A DNA stretch of 33,128 nucleotides from DASYAE01 sp036501535 (GTDB lineage Bacteria > Actinomycetota > Actinomycetes > Streptomycetales > Catenulisporaceae). The stretch covers positions 1 to 33,128 of the forward strand of contig DASYAE010000190.1 of assembly GCA_036501535.1 (NCBI GenBank), written 5' to 3'. Positions 1 to 7,857 of the stretch are shown piece after piece. Each line of letters opens with the position of its first letter. The first letter of the stretch is position 1. The translations under genes and the position numbers were made by a program. The notes under the pieces were generated by a model. It was not told the origin of the DNA. It worked only from the letters and a program-made list of their open reading frames with translations, and did no database searches.

Positions 1-535
1 GCTGCTTGTAGGCGGCCGCCTGGCTCTCGACCGACTGCACCTCGGAGTACCGGCTGTTCGCCTCCGCCTGCAGCGTCTTGAGCTCGGCCTGCTGCTGCCG
101 CAGCGAGGTCAGCGCCAGGTCCTCGGCCTGCGCCGCCTCGCTGGCCGCGGAGGCCTGCGACAGGAAGGTGTCCGGGTGCGAGGAGAGCATCAGCTCCAGC
201 GTCGGGGACATCGAGCCCTGCTGGTACTGCGCGGCCGCGGCCGGCCCGAGCGAGCCGAGGATCTTGTCCATGCTCGCCTGCGCGGAGGCGGCCTCGCTGG
301 TCAGGTTGTTGATCTGCTGCTGGAGCGTGGCCAGCTGCTGCATCGCGCCGTCGTAGAGGTCTGTCGCCTTCTCGGCCTGCTGGTCGAGCGTGGTGACCTG
401 GGCCTGGATGTCGCTGATGCTGTCGGCGTGGCTGGGCGCGGCGGCGAGCACCACCCCCGCCGCCGCGGCGACCGTGGTGGTCGACAGGGTCATGACGGAG
501 CGAACGGGGACTTTAGCCCGTCTGTGGGAGGCCAT
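1..535 (-). CDS. Secreted coiled-coil cell-wall hydrolase, N-terminal part (NlpC/P60-type), truncated by window edge
   Basis: The reading frame starts at ATG 535 and runs off the left edge, giving about 178 residues. It opens with a basic stretch and a hydrophobic signal peptide ending near a PSHADS cleavage region. A long Gln/Ala/Leu-rich coiled coil follows, with segments such as QVTTLDQQAEKATDLYDGAM and LMLSSHPDTFLSQASAASEA. This arrangement is typical of actinobacterial NlpC/P60 (RipA-like) peptidoglycan endopeptidases, whose catalytic Cys-His domain lies at the C-terminus, here outside the window. The protein would be exported and would cut peptide cross-links during growth or division. 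The c-di-AMP riboswitch in its leader fits this, since this RNA class commonly precedes cell-wall hydrolase and Rpf genes in actinobacteria. The catalytic domain is not visible, so the class is inferred from the N-terminus and leader. Confidence 0.8.
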   Translation of the reverse strand, partial: MASHRRAKVPVRSVMTLSTTTVAAAAGVVLAAAPSHADSISDIQAQVTTLDQQAEKATDLYDGAMQQLATLQQQINNLTSEAASAQASMDKILGSLGPAAAAQYQQGSMSPTLELMLSSHPDTFLSQASAASEAAQAEDLALTSLRQQQAELKTLQAEANSRYSEVQSVESQAAAYKQ

Positions 536-564
536 GCGCGAGCTCTCCAATACGGCGGTTCGCT

Positions 565-795
565 TTCCTGGTCGCCTACCGGGTGAGCTGACGGGTTCGG
601 GCCGGAAAGCCACGGCCGCGGGCAGCGGTGCGGCCGGTCTGGACTGCCCTACGGTCCGGGCCGCCGTGCGGCGGCGCCGGGCCGATTCACCCCATGCCCC
701 CTCGCGCTCCGGTCCGGCCGGCTGCCGGACTGCCGCGCGGGTCGGCGGTGGTTCCCCGGTTCCGGCCGCGGGGCCGGATTCGGCGTCGGGTGCCG
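565..795 (-). ncRNA. c-di-AMP riboswitch (ydaO/yuaA family) in the leader of the NlpC/P60-type gene
   Basis: Read on the minus strand, the leader holds the conserved blocks of the ydaO/yuaA aptamer in the right order. These are GACGCCGAATCC (about 787-776), CCGGGGAACCACC (about 758-746), GGGGTGAATCGG (about 692-681), ACCGTAGGGC (about 655-646), CCGAACCCGTCAGCTCACC (600-582) and GGTAGGCG (580-573). The hydrolase ATG at 535 lies about 40 nt past the last block. The GTGAAT, GTAGGGC and CCGTCAGCT blocks match the Bacillus subtilis ydaO leader closely. Known role: c-di-AMP binding switches downstream expression off, linking cell-wall remodelling to turgor and potassium signalling. The exact ends are approximate. 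Confidence 0.9.
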
Positions 796-1433
796 TGCGG
801 TACCCGGTCCGTGGGACCGGGCGCCAGGCGGCACCCGGAGGGCAAGATATGCCTTCGCCGGCTGGGCAAACCGGACACCGGATCCGCTCTTTGCCCGATC
901 TTTGCCGTGCGGACGCCGATTCGGCGACACCTGCCCGATTTGATCCCGGCACCCGCGCGACCGGCGGCGGCGGGATACCCCTGGTGGTCCGGCGCCGAAG
1001 CGATTTACCATCGACAGAAGCCGACGGCTCGGCCGGCCCGCGGACCGCGGCCCGGAACGGCCGTCGGGCGGGCTGGCGTGCTGCCGCGCACGCGGCGCCT
1101 ACCGGGCGCCGGGCGCTGGTGGCAGGGGCGGCGGCACCGAGGCGGGAACCGGCGGATCCTCCGAGCCGGCCGGTTCGGGCATGACGTGGTCAGCGCGGTG
1201 GCCGGACAGCGGACCGGGCGGCGGCCACGGGCCTGCCGATCGGCACAGTCAAGGGCGTTCTGGCAGGTCAGAATAACCCCGCGACAGGACAAGGCCGGTC
1301 GTTTAGGATGACTCAACCGTCCGCATAACGGATATTTGATAACGCAGGCTGATACCGATAAGGCCGCCCGGCTCGCCGGGTCGCCGCAGGAGGCGAGCGC
1401 CACCGTTCGCCGCCTCGATTATTGGAGGACACG
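796..1433. other. Gene-free stretch between the riboswitch and the RsgA-like gene
   Basis: No convincing coding region is seen; the open frames here are Arg/Pro/Gly-rich and overlap on both strands. It should hold the promoter of the minus-strand riboswitch transcript. A possible -10, TATCTT, lies at 849-844, but I see no clear -35. On the plus strand GCGACA (1281-1286) is followed after 17 nt by TAGGAT (1304-1309), a possible promoter for the gene at 1434. Positions 1300-1355 are noticeably more AT-rich than their surroundings. Confidence 0.45.
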
Positions 1434-1895
1434 ATGCAGGCAAGTGCCGCCGAGCTAGGCGACCCCGCGCCGGCCGACGATGTGCCTCCCCCGTTGATCT
1501 CAGACTTCCCGTCGCACGGCCGCCGCTCGGGCCGCCGTGCCGGACGCGCACGCGCCAGGGCCCGAGCAAGGGCGCGGTCCCGCGGCGGGGCCGAGCCGGG
1601 ACGGGCCACGATGTTCGCCGTGCCGCCGGACGGGCTCGGCTGGACCGAGGAGGACGTCACCGAGCTCGGGCGCACCGCGCCGGGCCTGCTGCCCGGCCGG
1701 ATCATCAAGTGCGACCGCTCCGGCGCCCAGGTGCTGACCACCACGGGCGCCGCCCGCGCCACCTTCTGTGCGGCGCTGCTGCTGGCCTCGGCCCGGGCCC
1801 GCGCCGCCGGCCGGACCTGGCCGCACCCGGGCGACCGGGTCGCGCTGCGGCGCTGGCCGGACGGCCCGATCACGGTCGAAGGCGTCGTCGTCTAG
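1434..1895 (+). CDS. Stand-alone RsgA-like OB-fold protein lacking the GTPase domain
   Basis: The protein has 153 residues. ATG 1434 is chosen because GGAGG (1425-1429) lies 5 nt upstream; an in-frame TTG at 1422 overlaps that site. Residues 1-34 are acidic/Pro-rich, and about 35-52 form a strongly basic Ala-Arg repeat. From about residue 60 the sequence follows the N-terminal OB domain of ribosome small-subunit GTPase RsgA: GLGWTEEDV, then LLPGRIIKCDRSGAQVLTT, then HPGDRVALRRWPDGPITVE. RsgA proteins continue from here into a circularly permuted GTPase and a zinc domain, but this protein stops at EGVVV. The next bases in frame do not encode a GTPase, so there is no sign of a recent frameshift. 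It may bind RNA or the ribosome through the OB fold and basic segment, but that is inference. Confidence 0.6.
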   Translation: MQASAAELGDPAPADDVPPPLISDFPSHGRRSGRRAGRARARARARARSRGGAEPGRATMFAVPPDGLGWTEEDVTELGRTAPGLLPGRIIKCDRSGAQVLTTTGAARATFCAALLLASARARAAGRTWPHPGDRVALRRWPDGPITVEGVVV

Positions 1896-1914
1896 TCAGC
1901 CGTCCGGCCCGCTG

Positions 1915-1936
1915 ACTGCCACACCACTGCCACACC
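1915..1936 (+). repeat. Perfect tandem duplication of 11 bp just after the RsgA-like gene
   Basis: ACTGCCACACC occurs at 1915-1925 and again at 1926-1936 without a spacer. It begins 20 nt after the stop codon. It is one of several short duplications at gene ends in this window. Confidence 0.85.
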
Positions 1937-2264
1937 GCAGCCGCGCCACCACTGCGCCACCCTTGACCCTCTCCCGTTGCAGCCTCCCCGGGGCGCCGCC
2001 GAACCGTGCCGCGACCCGGTCCGCTCGGCCGCCGGGTCCCCCGCGCCGGGCTCGCATCGCCACCTGCGCCACCCCGATTGGTATGCCGCCGCTCGGCCCT
2101 GCTCGCTGCGGGTTCACCCGACTGGTACTGTGCGGCCACGGGAGGGAGCGCGGCCCGCGGACGGTCCGCTCCCGGCTCGGCCCCAGTCCAGGGCGTTCGA
2201 GAACCCGCGCCGATACGCATCTCGGCCGCAGACCCGCTCGCGTCCTGGAAGGAATATCACCCGG
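1937..2264. other. Intergenic stretch before the unrecognised 321-residue gene
   Basis: No convincing gene is seen. A longer in-frame extension of the downstream gene (from 1977) exists but is Pro/Arg/Ala-rich and unlike the body of that protein. The stretch probably carries a promoter; I cannot place it with confidence. Confidence 0.4.
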
Positions 2265-3230
2265 ATGAGTGAGTCGCAGGCGCGGAGCGGTGCGCAGTCG
2301 CGCGGCGGCGCGGACGGCATCAGCGCGGCGACGATCATGCAGCTTCCGGTCCCGGACCACCTCGTCCCCTACTACGCGGGCAACCTCCTAGTCCCCGGCT
2401 CCTTCGAACCGCACCGCGGCGGCGGCTTCTGCGTTCGCACGGAGGACCTCGCGGCCGGCGACGCGGAATCCTTCGTGGCCCAGCACGGCCTGGCCGAGGC
2501 CGCCGACTGGCCGCGCGGCGAGTACTTCTACGGCCTGCGCTTCTTCGCGGCCGCTCCGGCGCTCTTCGAGGTCTCGTTCGGCGGCCGCACTCCGGTCGGC
2601 GCGCAGCAGATGGGAACCCGCCGGGTGCTGCCCGCGCCGTTCGTCGGAACCGGCTACACGAACTACGCCGAACGCGCCGTGCCGGAGTACTGGATGATGC
2701 TGACCGAGCTCTCGGTCGGCACCGAGCTGTGGCGGGTCGACGGCGCGGGGAGCCAGGAGCGCGTGGCCGTCTACGGCGGCAGGTACACCGGATGGCGGCC
2801 GGAGCCGGGCATCGAGCCGTTCGGCCGCCACGCGTGGACGGCGCCGCCGGTCCCGCTGCCGACGAGCGTGCGGCGCGGCCTGTACGCCGTGCGGCAGGGG
2901 GTCGAGTACGAGGCGGAGTTCGGCCCGCGCCCCGGCGAGGTGACGCTCTACCGGCGGGCCGAGGACGGCTCGCTGCAGTCGATGCGGCTGCCCGCCGAGC
3001 AGATCGACACGCTCAACCATGTCCGGCTGCTGTGCAGCTGGCGCGGCGCCCCGTTCGAGGCGCTGGCCGCGGACGCCGACACGATCTCGCTGAACTACCT
3101 AGGCGAGAACTACCAGGAGGCGGCCGAGCTGGGGCTGCCCGAGATCGGCTACCGGATCTGGCGCGCCGCCGCGCCGCGCGCGGAGGTGGCCGACTACGCC
3201 CTGGAGGACCGGCCGGTCAGCATCACCTGA
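2265..3230 (+). CDS. Conserved-looking cytoplasmic protein of unknown function
   Basis: The product has 321 residues from ATG 2265, with a purine-rich GGAAGGA site about 11 nt upstream. I do not recognise the family. It has no signal peptide or membrane segment. The sequence is rich in aromatic residues and glycine, with a compact-domain look: VPYYAGNLLVPGSFEPHRGG near the start, YTNYAERAVPEYWMM in the middle, and LNYLGENYQEAAELGLPEIG near the end. Codon use is biased to G/C at third positions, as in its neighbours, which supports it being real. It ends convergently with the DUF2231-like gene, and a hairpin joins both gene ends. No role can be inferred from the context. Confidence 0.7.
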   Translation: MSESQARSGAQSRGGADGISAATIMQLPVPDHLVPYYAGNLLVPGSFEPHRGGGFCVRTEDLAAGDAESFVAQHGLAEAADWPRGEYFYGLRFFAAAPALFEVSFGGRTPVGAQQMGTRRVLPAPFVGTGYTNYAERAVPEYWMMLTELSVGTELWRVDGAGSQERVAVYGGRYTGWRPEPGIEPFGRHAWTAPPVPLPTSVRRGLYAVRQGVEYEAEFGPRPGEVTLYRRAEDGSLQSMRLPAEQIDTLNHVRLLCSWRGAPFEALAADADTISLNYLGENYQEAAELGLPEIGYRIWRAAAPRAEVADYALEDRPVSIT

Positions 3231-3287
3231 TTCGGCGTCACCTCATTCGGCCTCAGATGGACTAGTGCCGGATGAGCTGAGCGGCCG
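3210..3287. terminator. Hairpin joining two convergent gene ends
   Basis: CGGCCGGTCAGC (3210-3221) pairs with GCTGAGCGGCCG (about 3276-3287), with one mismatch. The pairing can continue as AT opposite AT after a bulge. The left arm lies in the last codons of the plus-strand gene and the right arm in the last codons of the minus-strand gene. No U-tract follows, which is common for actinobacterial terminators. Confidence 0.45.
3223..3251 (+). repeat. Short tandem duplication across a stop codon
   Basis: TCACCTGATTCGGC (3223-3236) is repeated as TCACCTCATTCGGC (3238-3251), with 13 of 14 bases identical and a 15-bp period. The first copy contains the TGA stop of the 321-residue gene. Confidence 0.8.
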
Positions 3288-3780
3288 CCGGCAGCAGGGA
3301 ATGCACGGCGGACATCACGCCGGACAGCTTGTAGCCGCCCCAGGCCGCGCGGGCACCCGAGTCGCCGACCTGCACGACGCGCACCAGGCAGACCGCGCTG
3401 GCCGCGATGGTGAGCGCGCTGACCGCGACCATCACCACATGCCGCTCGGCGTATCCGAACCGGTCGGCCAGCACCAGGAGGACCATGAGCACGGCCACGG
3501 CGGCTACGAAGTAGACGAGGGTCTGGCCGAGCTTCTTGTGCTGCGCCGCGATCTCGTCGAGGTAGGGCGCCGCGCTGTAGAGCCGCTGTCCGGCCAGCTG
3601 GGTCGCGTAGGTCACCCCGACCATGATCACGTCGAAGGCCGCGACGAGCAGACCGTATTTCTGCCGCCACTTGGTCCGGAACGCGACTGCGATGGTTGCG
3701 AGGCAGGCGGTCGGCAGGCCGACCACCGTCACATGGATGATCAACACGTGGGTCGGCAGACCGAAGACCGTGGTGGGCAT
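3262..3780 (-). CDS. DUF2231-like integral membrane protein
   Basis: The product has 172 residues from ATG 3780, with AAAGGAG 11 nt upstream; a 19-residue extension to 3837 has no such site. It begins VFGLPTHVLIIHVTVVGLP, matching the start of DUF2231 membrane proteins, where a conserved His sits at the end of the first helix. Four hydrophobic segments are visible, at roughly residues 8-32, 42-62, 88-110 and 117-138. DUF2231 proteins often carry redox or haem-related functions, but the role is unproven. The gene follows the DUF2087 regulator on the same strand with a gap of about 95 bp, so co-transcription is possible. Confidence 0.65.
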   Translation of the reverse strand: MPTTVFGLPTHVLIIHVTVVGLPTACLATIAVAFRTKWRQKYGLLVAAFDVIMVGVTYATQLAGQRLYSAAPYLDEIAAQHKKLGQTLVYFVAAVAVLMVLLVLADRFGYAERHVVMVAVSALTIAASAVCLVRVVQVGDSGARAAWGGYKLSGVMSAVHSLLPAAAQLIRH

Positions 3781-3874
3781 GGAACGGGCTACTCCTTTGA
3801 AGGCCGACGTCAGTCGTGGCGGCGGATGTTGGCGCACACCGTACAGGCCAAACGTAAGCAGCCCGGCTCCGGGT

Positions 3875-4513
3875 TCACCCCTGGAAGGATCCGCCGCTGC
3901 GCCAGTAGAAACCCTGGTCCCGGCTCAGCAGCCCGGCGTCGACGAGGTAGCGGCGCAGCGTCGCGTAGTCGTCGTGGAAGGCCGAGATCGCCTCGTTCAC
4001 CTCGCCCTCGGAGTAGCGCACGCCCGGCTCGAAGCACTGCGCGAGGTAGTCGAGCAGCAGGTCGCGCTTGCCGGACTGGGCCGGGATGACGATCAGCCGG
4101 CCGTCCTCGAAGTAGCCGCGCAGCGGCGCGGTGATCGCCTCGTCCACGACCGGCCAGGCCGGCAGCCGCTCGTCGCGCCGCTGCTTGGCCGCCGCCTCCG
4201 AGGCCGCGCGCAGCGTCTGCGCGGTCGCGACCCAGCCGTCCCGGCCGGAGCGGGCCAGCCCGGCCGAGGCCAGCGCGCCCAGAGCCTTCGCGGCCGCGCG
4301 CTCGCCGACGCCGGCCTCCTCCGCGATCCGCGCCGTCTCGGCCCCCTCGCCGCCCTCCCCGTCCGCGCCCTTGGTAGCCAGCACCAGCGCGGCGAAGACC
4401 CTCAGCCGCACCGGGTCGGCGAGCACCGCGATCAGCCGCCGGGGGTCCGGCCGCACCGAGCCGCGCGCACGCTCCGATGCGGACCCGCGTAGCGAAGAGC
4501 TCTGGATGGTCAT
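3875..4513 (-). CDS. ArsR-type winged-helix regulator with C-terminal DUF2087 domain
   Basis: The product has 212 residues. The N-terminal part (about residues 25-95) is a winged helix of the ArsR sort: RRLIAVLADPVRLRVFAALV, then a recognition region TARIAEEAGVGERAAAKALG. The C-terminal part (about 140-205) is a DUF2087 domain: KRDLLLDYLAQCFEPGVRYS, EVNEAISAFHDDYATLRRYL and VDAGLLSRDQGFYWR. This pairing is common in actinobacterial regulators of unknown signal. The ATG start has no ribosome-binding site; a TAGCAT -10 lies exactly 6 nt before it, so the message is probably leaderless. The promoter sits between this gene and the end of the upstream binding-protein gene, so the two are likely separate units. 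Confidence 0.8.
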   Translation of the reverse strand: MTIQSSSLRGSASERARGSVRPDPRRLIAVLADPVRLRVFAALVLATKGADGEGGEGAETARIAEEAGVGERAAAKALGALASAGLARSGRDGWVATAQTLRAASEAAAKQRRDERLPAWPVVDEAITAPLRGYFEDGRLIVIPAQSGKRDLLLDYLAQCFEPGVRYSEGEVNEAISAFHDDYATLRRYLVDAGLLSRDQGFYWRSGGSFQG

Positions 4514-4519
4514 TCCGGG

Positions 4520-4525
4520 ATGCTA
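4520..4525 (-). promoter_or_regulatory. -10 element of a probable leaderless promoter (DUF2087 regulator)
   Basis: On the minus strand TAGCAT is followed by 6 nt and then ATG at 4513. That spacing puts the expected transcription start on the A of the start codon. No ribosome-binding site is present. Confidence 0.55.
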
Positions 4526-4545
4526 ACTCGCCTCCTGCCCGCCTG

Positions 4546-4567
4546 CACCGACTTAAGGACACCGACT
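4546..4567. repeat. Short direct repeat at the end of the binding-protein gene
   Basis: CACCGACT occurs at 4546-4553 and 4560-4567 (period 14). The second copy overlaps the TAG stop of the minus-strand solute-binding gene. Confidence 0.6.
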
Positions 4568-6284
4568 ATGAGGCCGGCACCAGATGCAGCACGGTGTACT
4601 CGTCCCACGGATCGTTCGGCTGCGGATTGATGTACGAGTTCGACTGGGTCGGCCAGCCGGTGAACTTGGCCGTGCTGTACTCGGTCCAGCCCGCGCCGTA
4701 CAGCAGCGCCGCGGCCGGCACGTCGGTGGTCATCGCGTTGGCTATCACGTTGATCTGCTGGGTGATCACCGCGGCGTTGTCGGTGCCGGCCCAGGTCCGC
4801 AGCGCGGTCTGCACGGCCGGGTTGTCGTAGCGGCCGAAGTCGCCGCCGGCGTTCTGGCCGAGCGGCGCGCTGCCGCCGTAGTCGAGCCAGGCCTCGTACT
4901 GGGTGTACGGCGTCGGGCCGCTGGCGCCCCAGCGGATCGCGGCCTGGAAGCTGCCCGTGGCCAGGTCCGAGGTCCAGGAGTCGACGGTGGCGCTCTTCAC
5001 GGTGACGCCGAAGCCGAGGCCCTGGAGCTGCTGGGCGATCAGGGTCGCGTCGGTGTAGTAGTCCGTGTACGAGGACGGCTCGTCGATCGCGAACGAGACC
5101 TCGACGCCGTTCTGCGCCCACACCCCGGCGGAGTCCTTCGCGTAGCCGGCCTCCTGCATGATCGAGTTGACCTCGGTCTCATCGGAGCCGGACGGCAGGT
5201 CGTCGTCCATGCCCACCGGGACGTCCGCGGCGAACTCGGGCATCAGCAGGCCGCTGGACGAGGTGGCGGCCGGCTCGTACCCGCCCTCGCCGACCTGCGC
5301 GAGCGCGGAGCGGTCGATGCCGGCGTTCACCGCCTGGCGCACCGCCCGGTCGCCGAAGGGCGCGGCGGCCGTGTTGAAGATCAGCGAGACGGTGTTCGTG
5401 GTCGGGAACCAGTAGTGGTCGGCGGCCGGGTCGCGGGCCACGAAGGCGGTCTGGATCCCGGGCACGTAGTTGCCGGCCCAGTCGATCTGGCCGGCGGCCA
5501 GCGCCTGGTTCGCGGCCGCGTTCGAGACGTAGGCCGGGAAGCTGATCTCGGCCACCTTCGGCCGCCCACCCCAGTAGTCCGGGTTCACCTTGAGTGTGAA
5601 GCCCTGTGAGTTGAACGTGTCCAGCAGATATGCGCCGGAGCCGACCGGGTCCGGGTCGGACCAGCCGGCCGGGTCGGCCCGGGACCGCCATATGTGTTCG
5701 GGTACGACGAAGGTCTGGCCGGAGATCGCGTAGAGGTTCGTGTATTGCGGCGAGCTGAAGGTGATCGTCGCCTCGCCGCCGGAGGAGGTCTCGCCGGTGA
5801 TCGGCAGCGCCTGGGCGTTGAGCGCCTGGTTGTTCTGCATCAGCTGGAAGGTGTAGGCGACGTCGGCGGCGGTGAGCGGCGTGCCGTCGGACCACCGGAC
5901 CCCGGAGCGGATGTGGAAGGTGATCGCGGTGCCGTTGCCGTTCCAGGCGAACCCGGTGGCGAGCCAGGGGTAGTACGAGTCGGCCTTGGTGATGTTCCAC
6001 TGCAGCAGCGGCTCGTAGAACAGGTCGACCGCGCCGACCTCGCTGCCCAGGCTCGAGGCCTCGAAGGGGTTGAAGTCGTCGGCCATCGGCGAGACCGGGT
6101 TGGCCTCGACGACCAGGGTGGCCGGGGCCGCGGCCGGCGCCGCGGCCCCGCAGCCGCCGGCGGCCAGCGCCGCCAGGGCGGCGAGCGCGGTCGCGAGCGC
6201 CGCGCGGCGCGGCGGCCGCCTGTGCGACAGGGTTCTGCGGCGGCGTTGATCGGACTGTTCCGGCTGTTTCAGGGTAGGGGACAT
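4566..6284 (-). CDS. Family-5 (oligopeptide/oligosaccharide-type) ABC transporter solute-binding lipoprotein
   Basis: The product has 572 residues. It has an Arg-rich N-terminus, a hydrophobic segment and a lipobox ending LAAGGC with Cys45 as the lipidation site, so it is anchored outside the membrane. The mature part is a family-5 binding protein: DLFYEPLLQWN, LATGFAWNGNGTAITFHIRS then GVRWSDGTPLTAADVAYTF, a diagnostic block of the family. Members bind peptides, nickel or, in several lineages, cello- and other oligosaccharides. A LacI regulator 96 bp upstream on the same strand suggests a sugar ligand, but this is inference. No permease or ATPase genes adjoin it; the next gene is an unrelated regulator, so it is an orphan that must work with a transporter encoded elsewhere. 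GGAG lies about 8 nt before the ATG. Confidence 0.88.
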   Translation of the reverse strand: MSPTLKQPEQSDQRRRRTLSHRRPPRRAALATALAALAALAAGGCGAAAPAAAPATLVVEANPVSPMADDFNPFEASSLGSEVGAVDLFYEPLLQWNITKADSYYPWLATGFAWNGNGTAITFHIRSGVRWSDGTPLTAADVAYTFQLMQNNQALNAQALPITGETSSGGEATITFSSPQYTNLYAISGQTFVVPEHIWRSRADPAGWSDPDPVGSGAYLLDTFNSQGFTLKVNPDYWGGRPKVAEISFPAYVSNAAANQALAAGQIDWAGNYVPGIQTAFVARDPAADHYWFPTTNTVSLIFNTAAAPFGDRAVRQAVNAGIDRSALAQVGEGGYEPAATSSSGLLMPEFAADVPVGMDDDLPSGSDETEVNSIMQEAGYAKDSAGVWAQNGVEVSFAIDEPSSYTDYYTDATLIAQQLQGLGFGVTVKSATVDSWTSDLATGSFQAAIRWGASGPTPYTQYEAWLDYGGSAPLGQNAGGDFGRYDNPAVQTALRTWAGTDNAAVITQQINVIANAMTTDVPAAALLYGAGWTEYSTAKFTGWPTQSNSYINPQPNDPWDEYTVLHLVPAS

Positions 6285-6380
6285 CGCCTGCGCTCCATCG
6301 GCTGTGCTCGACAGGTTGTGCTCAATGGGTTGGGAACGGCCCCCGCCCGGGCCGGTGGCGGGAAAGCTCGGCGGTGCGGC

Positions 6381-7514
6381 TCAGCCGGCCGCGGCCGCGG
6401 GGGCCGGCGGCGGGGCGCCGCCCGAGTCCGGGCAGCCGCAGCTGGCCCGCAGCGCGAGCTCGACCGGGAGCACGACCTCCCGCCCGTCCGGCCGCGCCCC
6501 GGCGATCATCGCGTGCAGCAGTTCGAAGGCCTCGGCGCCGAGCTGCCGGATCGGCTGGCGGACCGTGGTCAGCGAGGGGGTGAGGTGGCGGGCCACCGGG
6601 ACGTCGTCGAAGCCGGTGACCGCGACGTCCTGGGGCACTCGCAGGCCGCGCTCGCGCAGCGCGTGGATCGCGCCGAGCGCCGACTGGTCGTTGGCGCAGG
6701 CGATCGCCCGCGGCAACGGCGCGCCGCCGTCGAGCAGCCGGTGGATCACCCCGGCGCCGCCGGCCGCGTTGTACTCGCCGCACCACTGCGGCCCCTCGAA
6801 GAACGCCGCGCCGTGCCGGGCCGCGACCTGCCGGGCCGCTTCGGCACGGTCGATGCTGTCCGGGCTGTCGAGGTGGCCGGCCAGGTAGCCGAGGCCGGGA
6901 TAACCGTGGCCGCCGAGGAGGTGCTCGGCCAGCTCGCGCATCCCGCGGCCGTTGTCGCCGCAGATGTTGACGCTGGCCGGGGTCGGGGTGCCGGCGAGGG
7001 TGACCACCGGGACCCGGTCGGCCAGCCGGGCGATGTCGTCCGGGATCAGCACCCTGTCGTGCAGCAGCACCCCGTCGCTCTTGCCGGCCAGGTTGGCGAT
7101 CCGCCGCCAGGGCGTCGCGTCGTCCACCGCGACCGAGCTGAGCAGCAGGTCGAAGCCGCGCCGCTGGGCGGCCGCCTCGACGCCGCGGTTGATCACGTCG
7201 ATGAAGGCGAGGTTCTCCGCCTCGTCCTCGAAGACCGGTCCGCTGCCCTCGTGCGCCCGGCGGAAGACGACCGAGACGACCTCCTTGAGCCGGCTGGACA
7301 GGGCGCGGGCGGCGCCGTCCGGGACGAAGCCGAGCTCGTCGACCGCGCGCAGCACCCTCTCCCGGGTCTCCGGCCGGGGACTGGCGTGGCCGTTGAGCAC
7401 CCGCGAGACCGAGGCTATGGAGACGCCGGCGTGCCGCGCCACGTCGTAGATCGTCAGCGCGGAGCCGGGCCGGGCGGCCGGCTCGACGGACGACGGCGGG
7501 TCCTGAGCTGCCAC
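6381..7514 (-). CDS. LacI-family transcriptional regulator
   Basis: The product has 377 residues from GTG 7514, with GGGAGG 7 nt upstream. The longer frame to 7709 has an unrelated Arg/Ala-rich start. The DNA-binding head is LTIYDVARHAGVSIASVSRV followed by LNG, the classical LacI helix-turn-helix plus hinge. The rest is a periplasmic-binding-protein-like sensor domain ending in CANDQSALGAIHALRERGLR then VPQDVAVTGFDDVPVARHLT, typical of sugar-responsive members. It is likely co-transcribed with the downstream solute-binding lipoprotein. Two LacI-type palindromes about 300-355 bp upstream are the probable operators, implying a long leader or a looping arrangement. The ligand is unknown; the AGCGCT-centred operators resemble those of cellobiose/beta-glucoside regulators. 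Confidence 0.9.
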   Translation of the reverse strand: MAAQDPPSSVEPAARPGSALTIYDVARHAGVSIASVSRVLNGHASPRPETRERVLRAVDELGFVPDGAARALSSRLKEVVSVVFRRAHEGSGPVFEDEAENLAFIDVINRGVEAAAQRRGFDLLLSSVAVDDATPWRRIANLAGKSDGVLLHDRVLIPDDIARLADRVPVVTLAGTPTPASVNICGDNGRGMRELAEHLLGGHGYPGLGYLAGHLDSPDSIDRAEAARQVAARHGAAFFEGPQWCGEYNAAGGAGVIHRLLDGGAPLPRAIACANDQSALGAIHALRERGLRVPQDVAVTGFDDVPVARHLTPSLTTVRQPIRQLGAEAFELLHAMIAGARPDGREVVLPVELALRASCGCPDSGGAPPPAPAAAAG

Positions 7515-7673
7515 GGCGGTGCCTCCCTTCCCCGGCCACGCGAGTCGTCGAAGTCGGCGGCCGGAATCCGCCCCGCCGACATTCAACCGCGCCGCGGCTC
7601 GGATCCGCGCGGCACTCGGCGGTTTCCCTGCTCCGGTGCGGCACGCCGCCGCACCGGTTTCGCGCTGCTTGTA

Positions 7674-7748
7674 TCGCTGTGTGCGTATTTGCGTGCACTG
7701 TGTTCGCACTCGATTGCACTGTGTTCGTGTTCGGCTGCGCCGCGTTCG
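7674..7748. repeat. Degenerate tandem repeat with a 21-bp period
   Basis: TGCACTGTGTTCG occurs at 7694-7706 and again, perfectly, at 7715-7727, exactly 21 bp apart. The core CTGTGTTCG has a one-mismatch copy at 7677-7685 (CTGTGTGCG) and a two-mismatch copy at 7740-7748 (CCGCGTTCG), both in the same 21-bp register. Four sites two helical turns apart suggest a protein lining up along one face of the DNA. Confidence 0.65.
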
Positions 7749-7814
7749 ACCGTGCTGTGTGCCGGACCCGGCCGGCGGGTGCCCGGCCGCGTCAGGCCCG
7801 GTCCGGCGGGAATG

Positions 7815-7826
7815 GTAAGCGCTTAC
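7815..7826. promoter_or_regulatory. LacI-type operator palindrome 1
   Basis: GTAAGCGCTTAC is a perfect 12-bp palindrome centred on CG, the layout of LacI-family operators. It is 300 bp upstream of the LacI start. Confidence 0.6.
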
Positions 7827-7857
7827 ACAACCCCGATAGGGCCGACGCTATCGCCGA

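Noticed and set aside
628..1311. Open frames in the leader region before the RsgA-like gene
   Set aside because: They overlap the riboswitch and each other on both strands and have no start signals or conserved sequence.
7519..7818. Possible small gene upstream of the LacI gene
   Set aside because: Its sequence is dominated by the 21-bp repeat and it lacks a ribosome-binding site.
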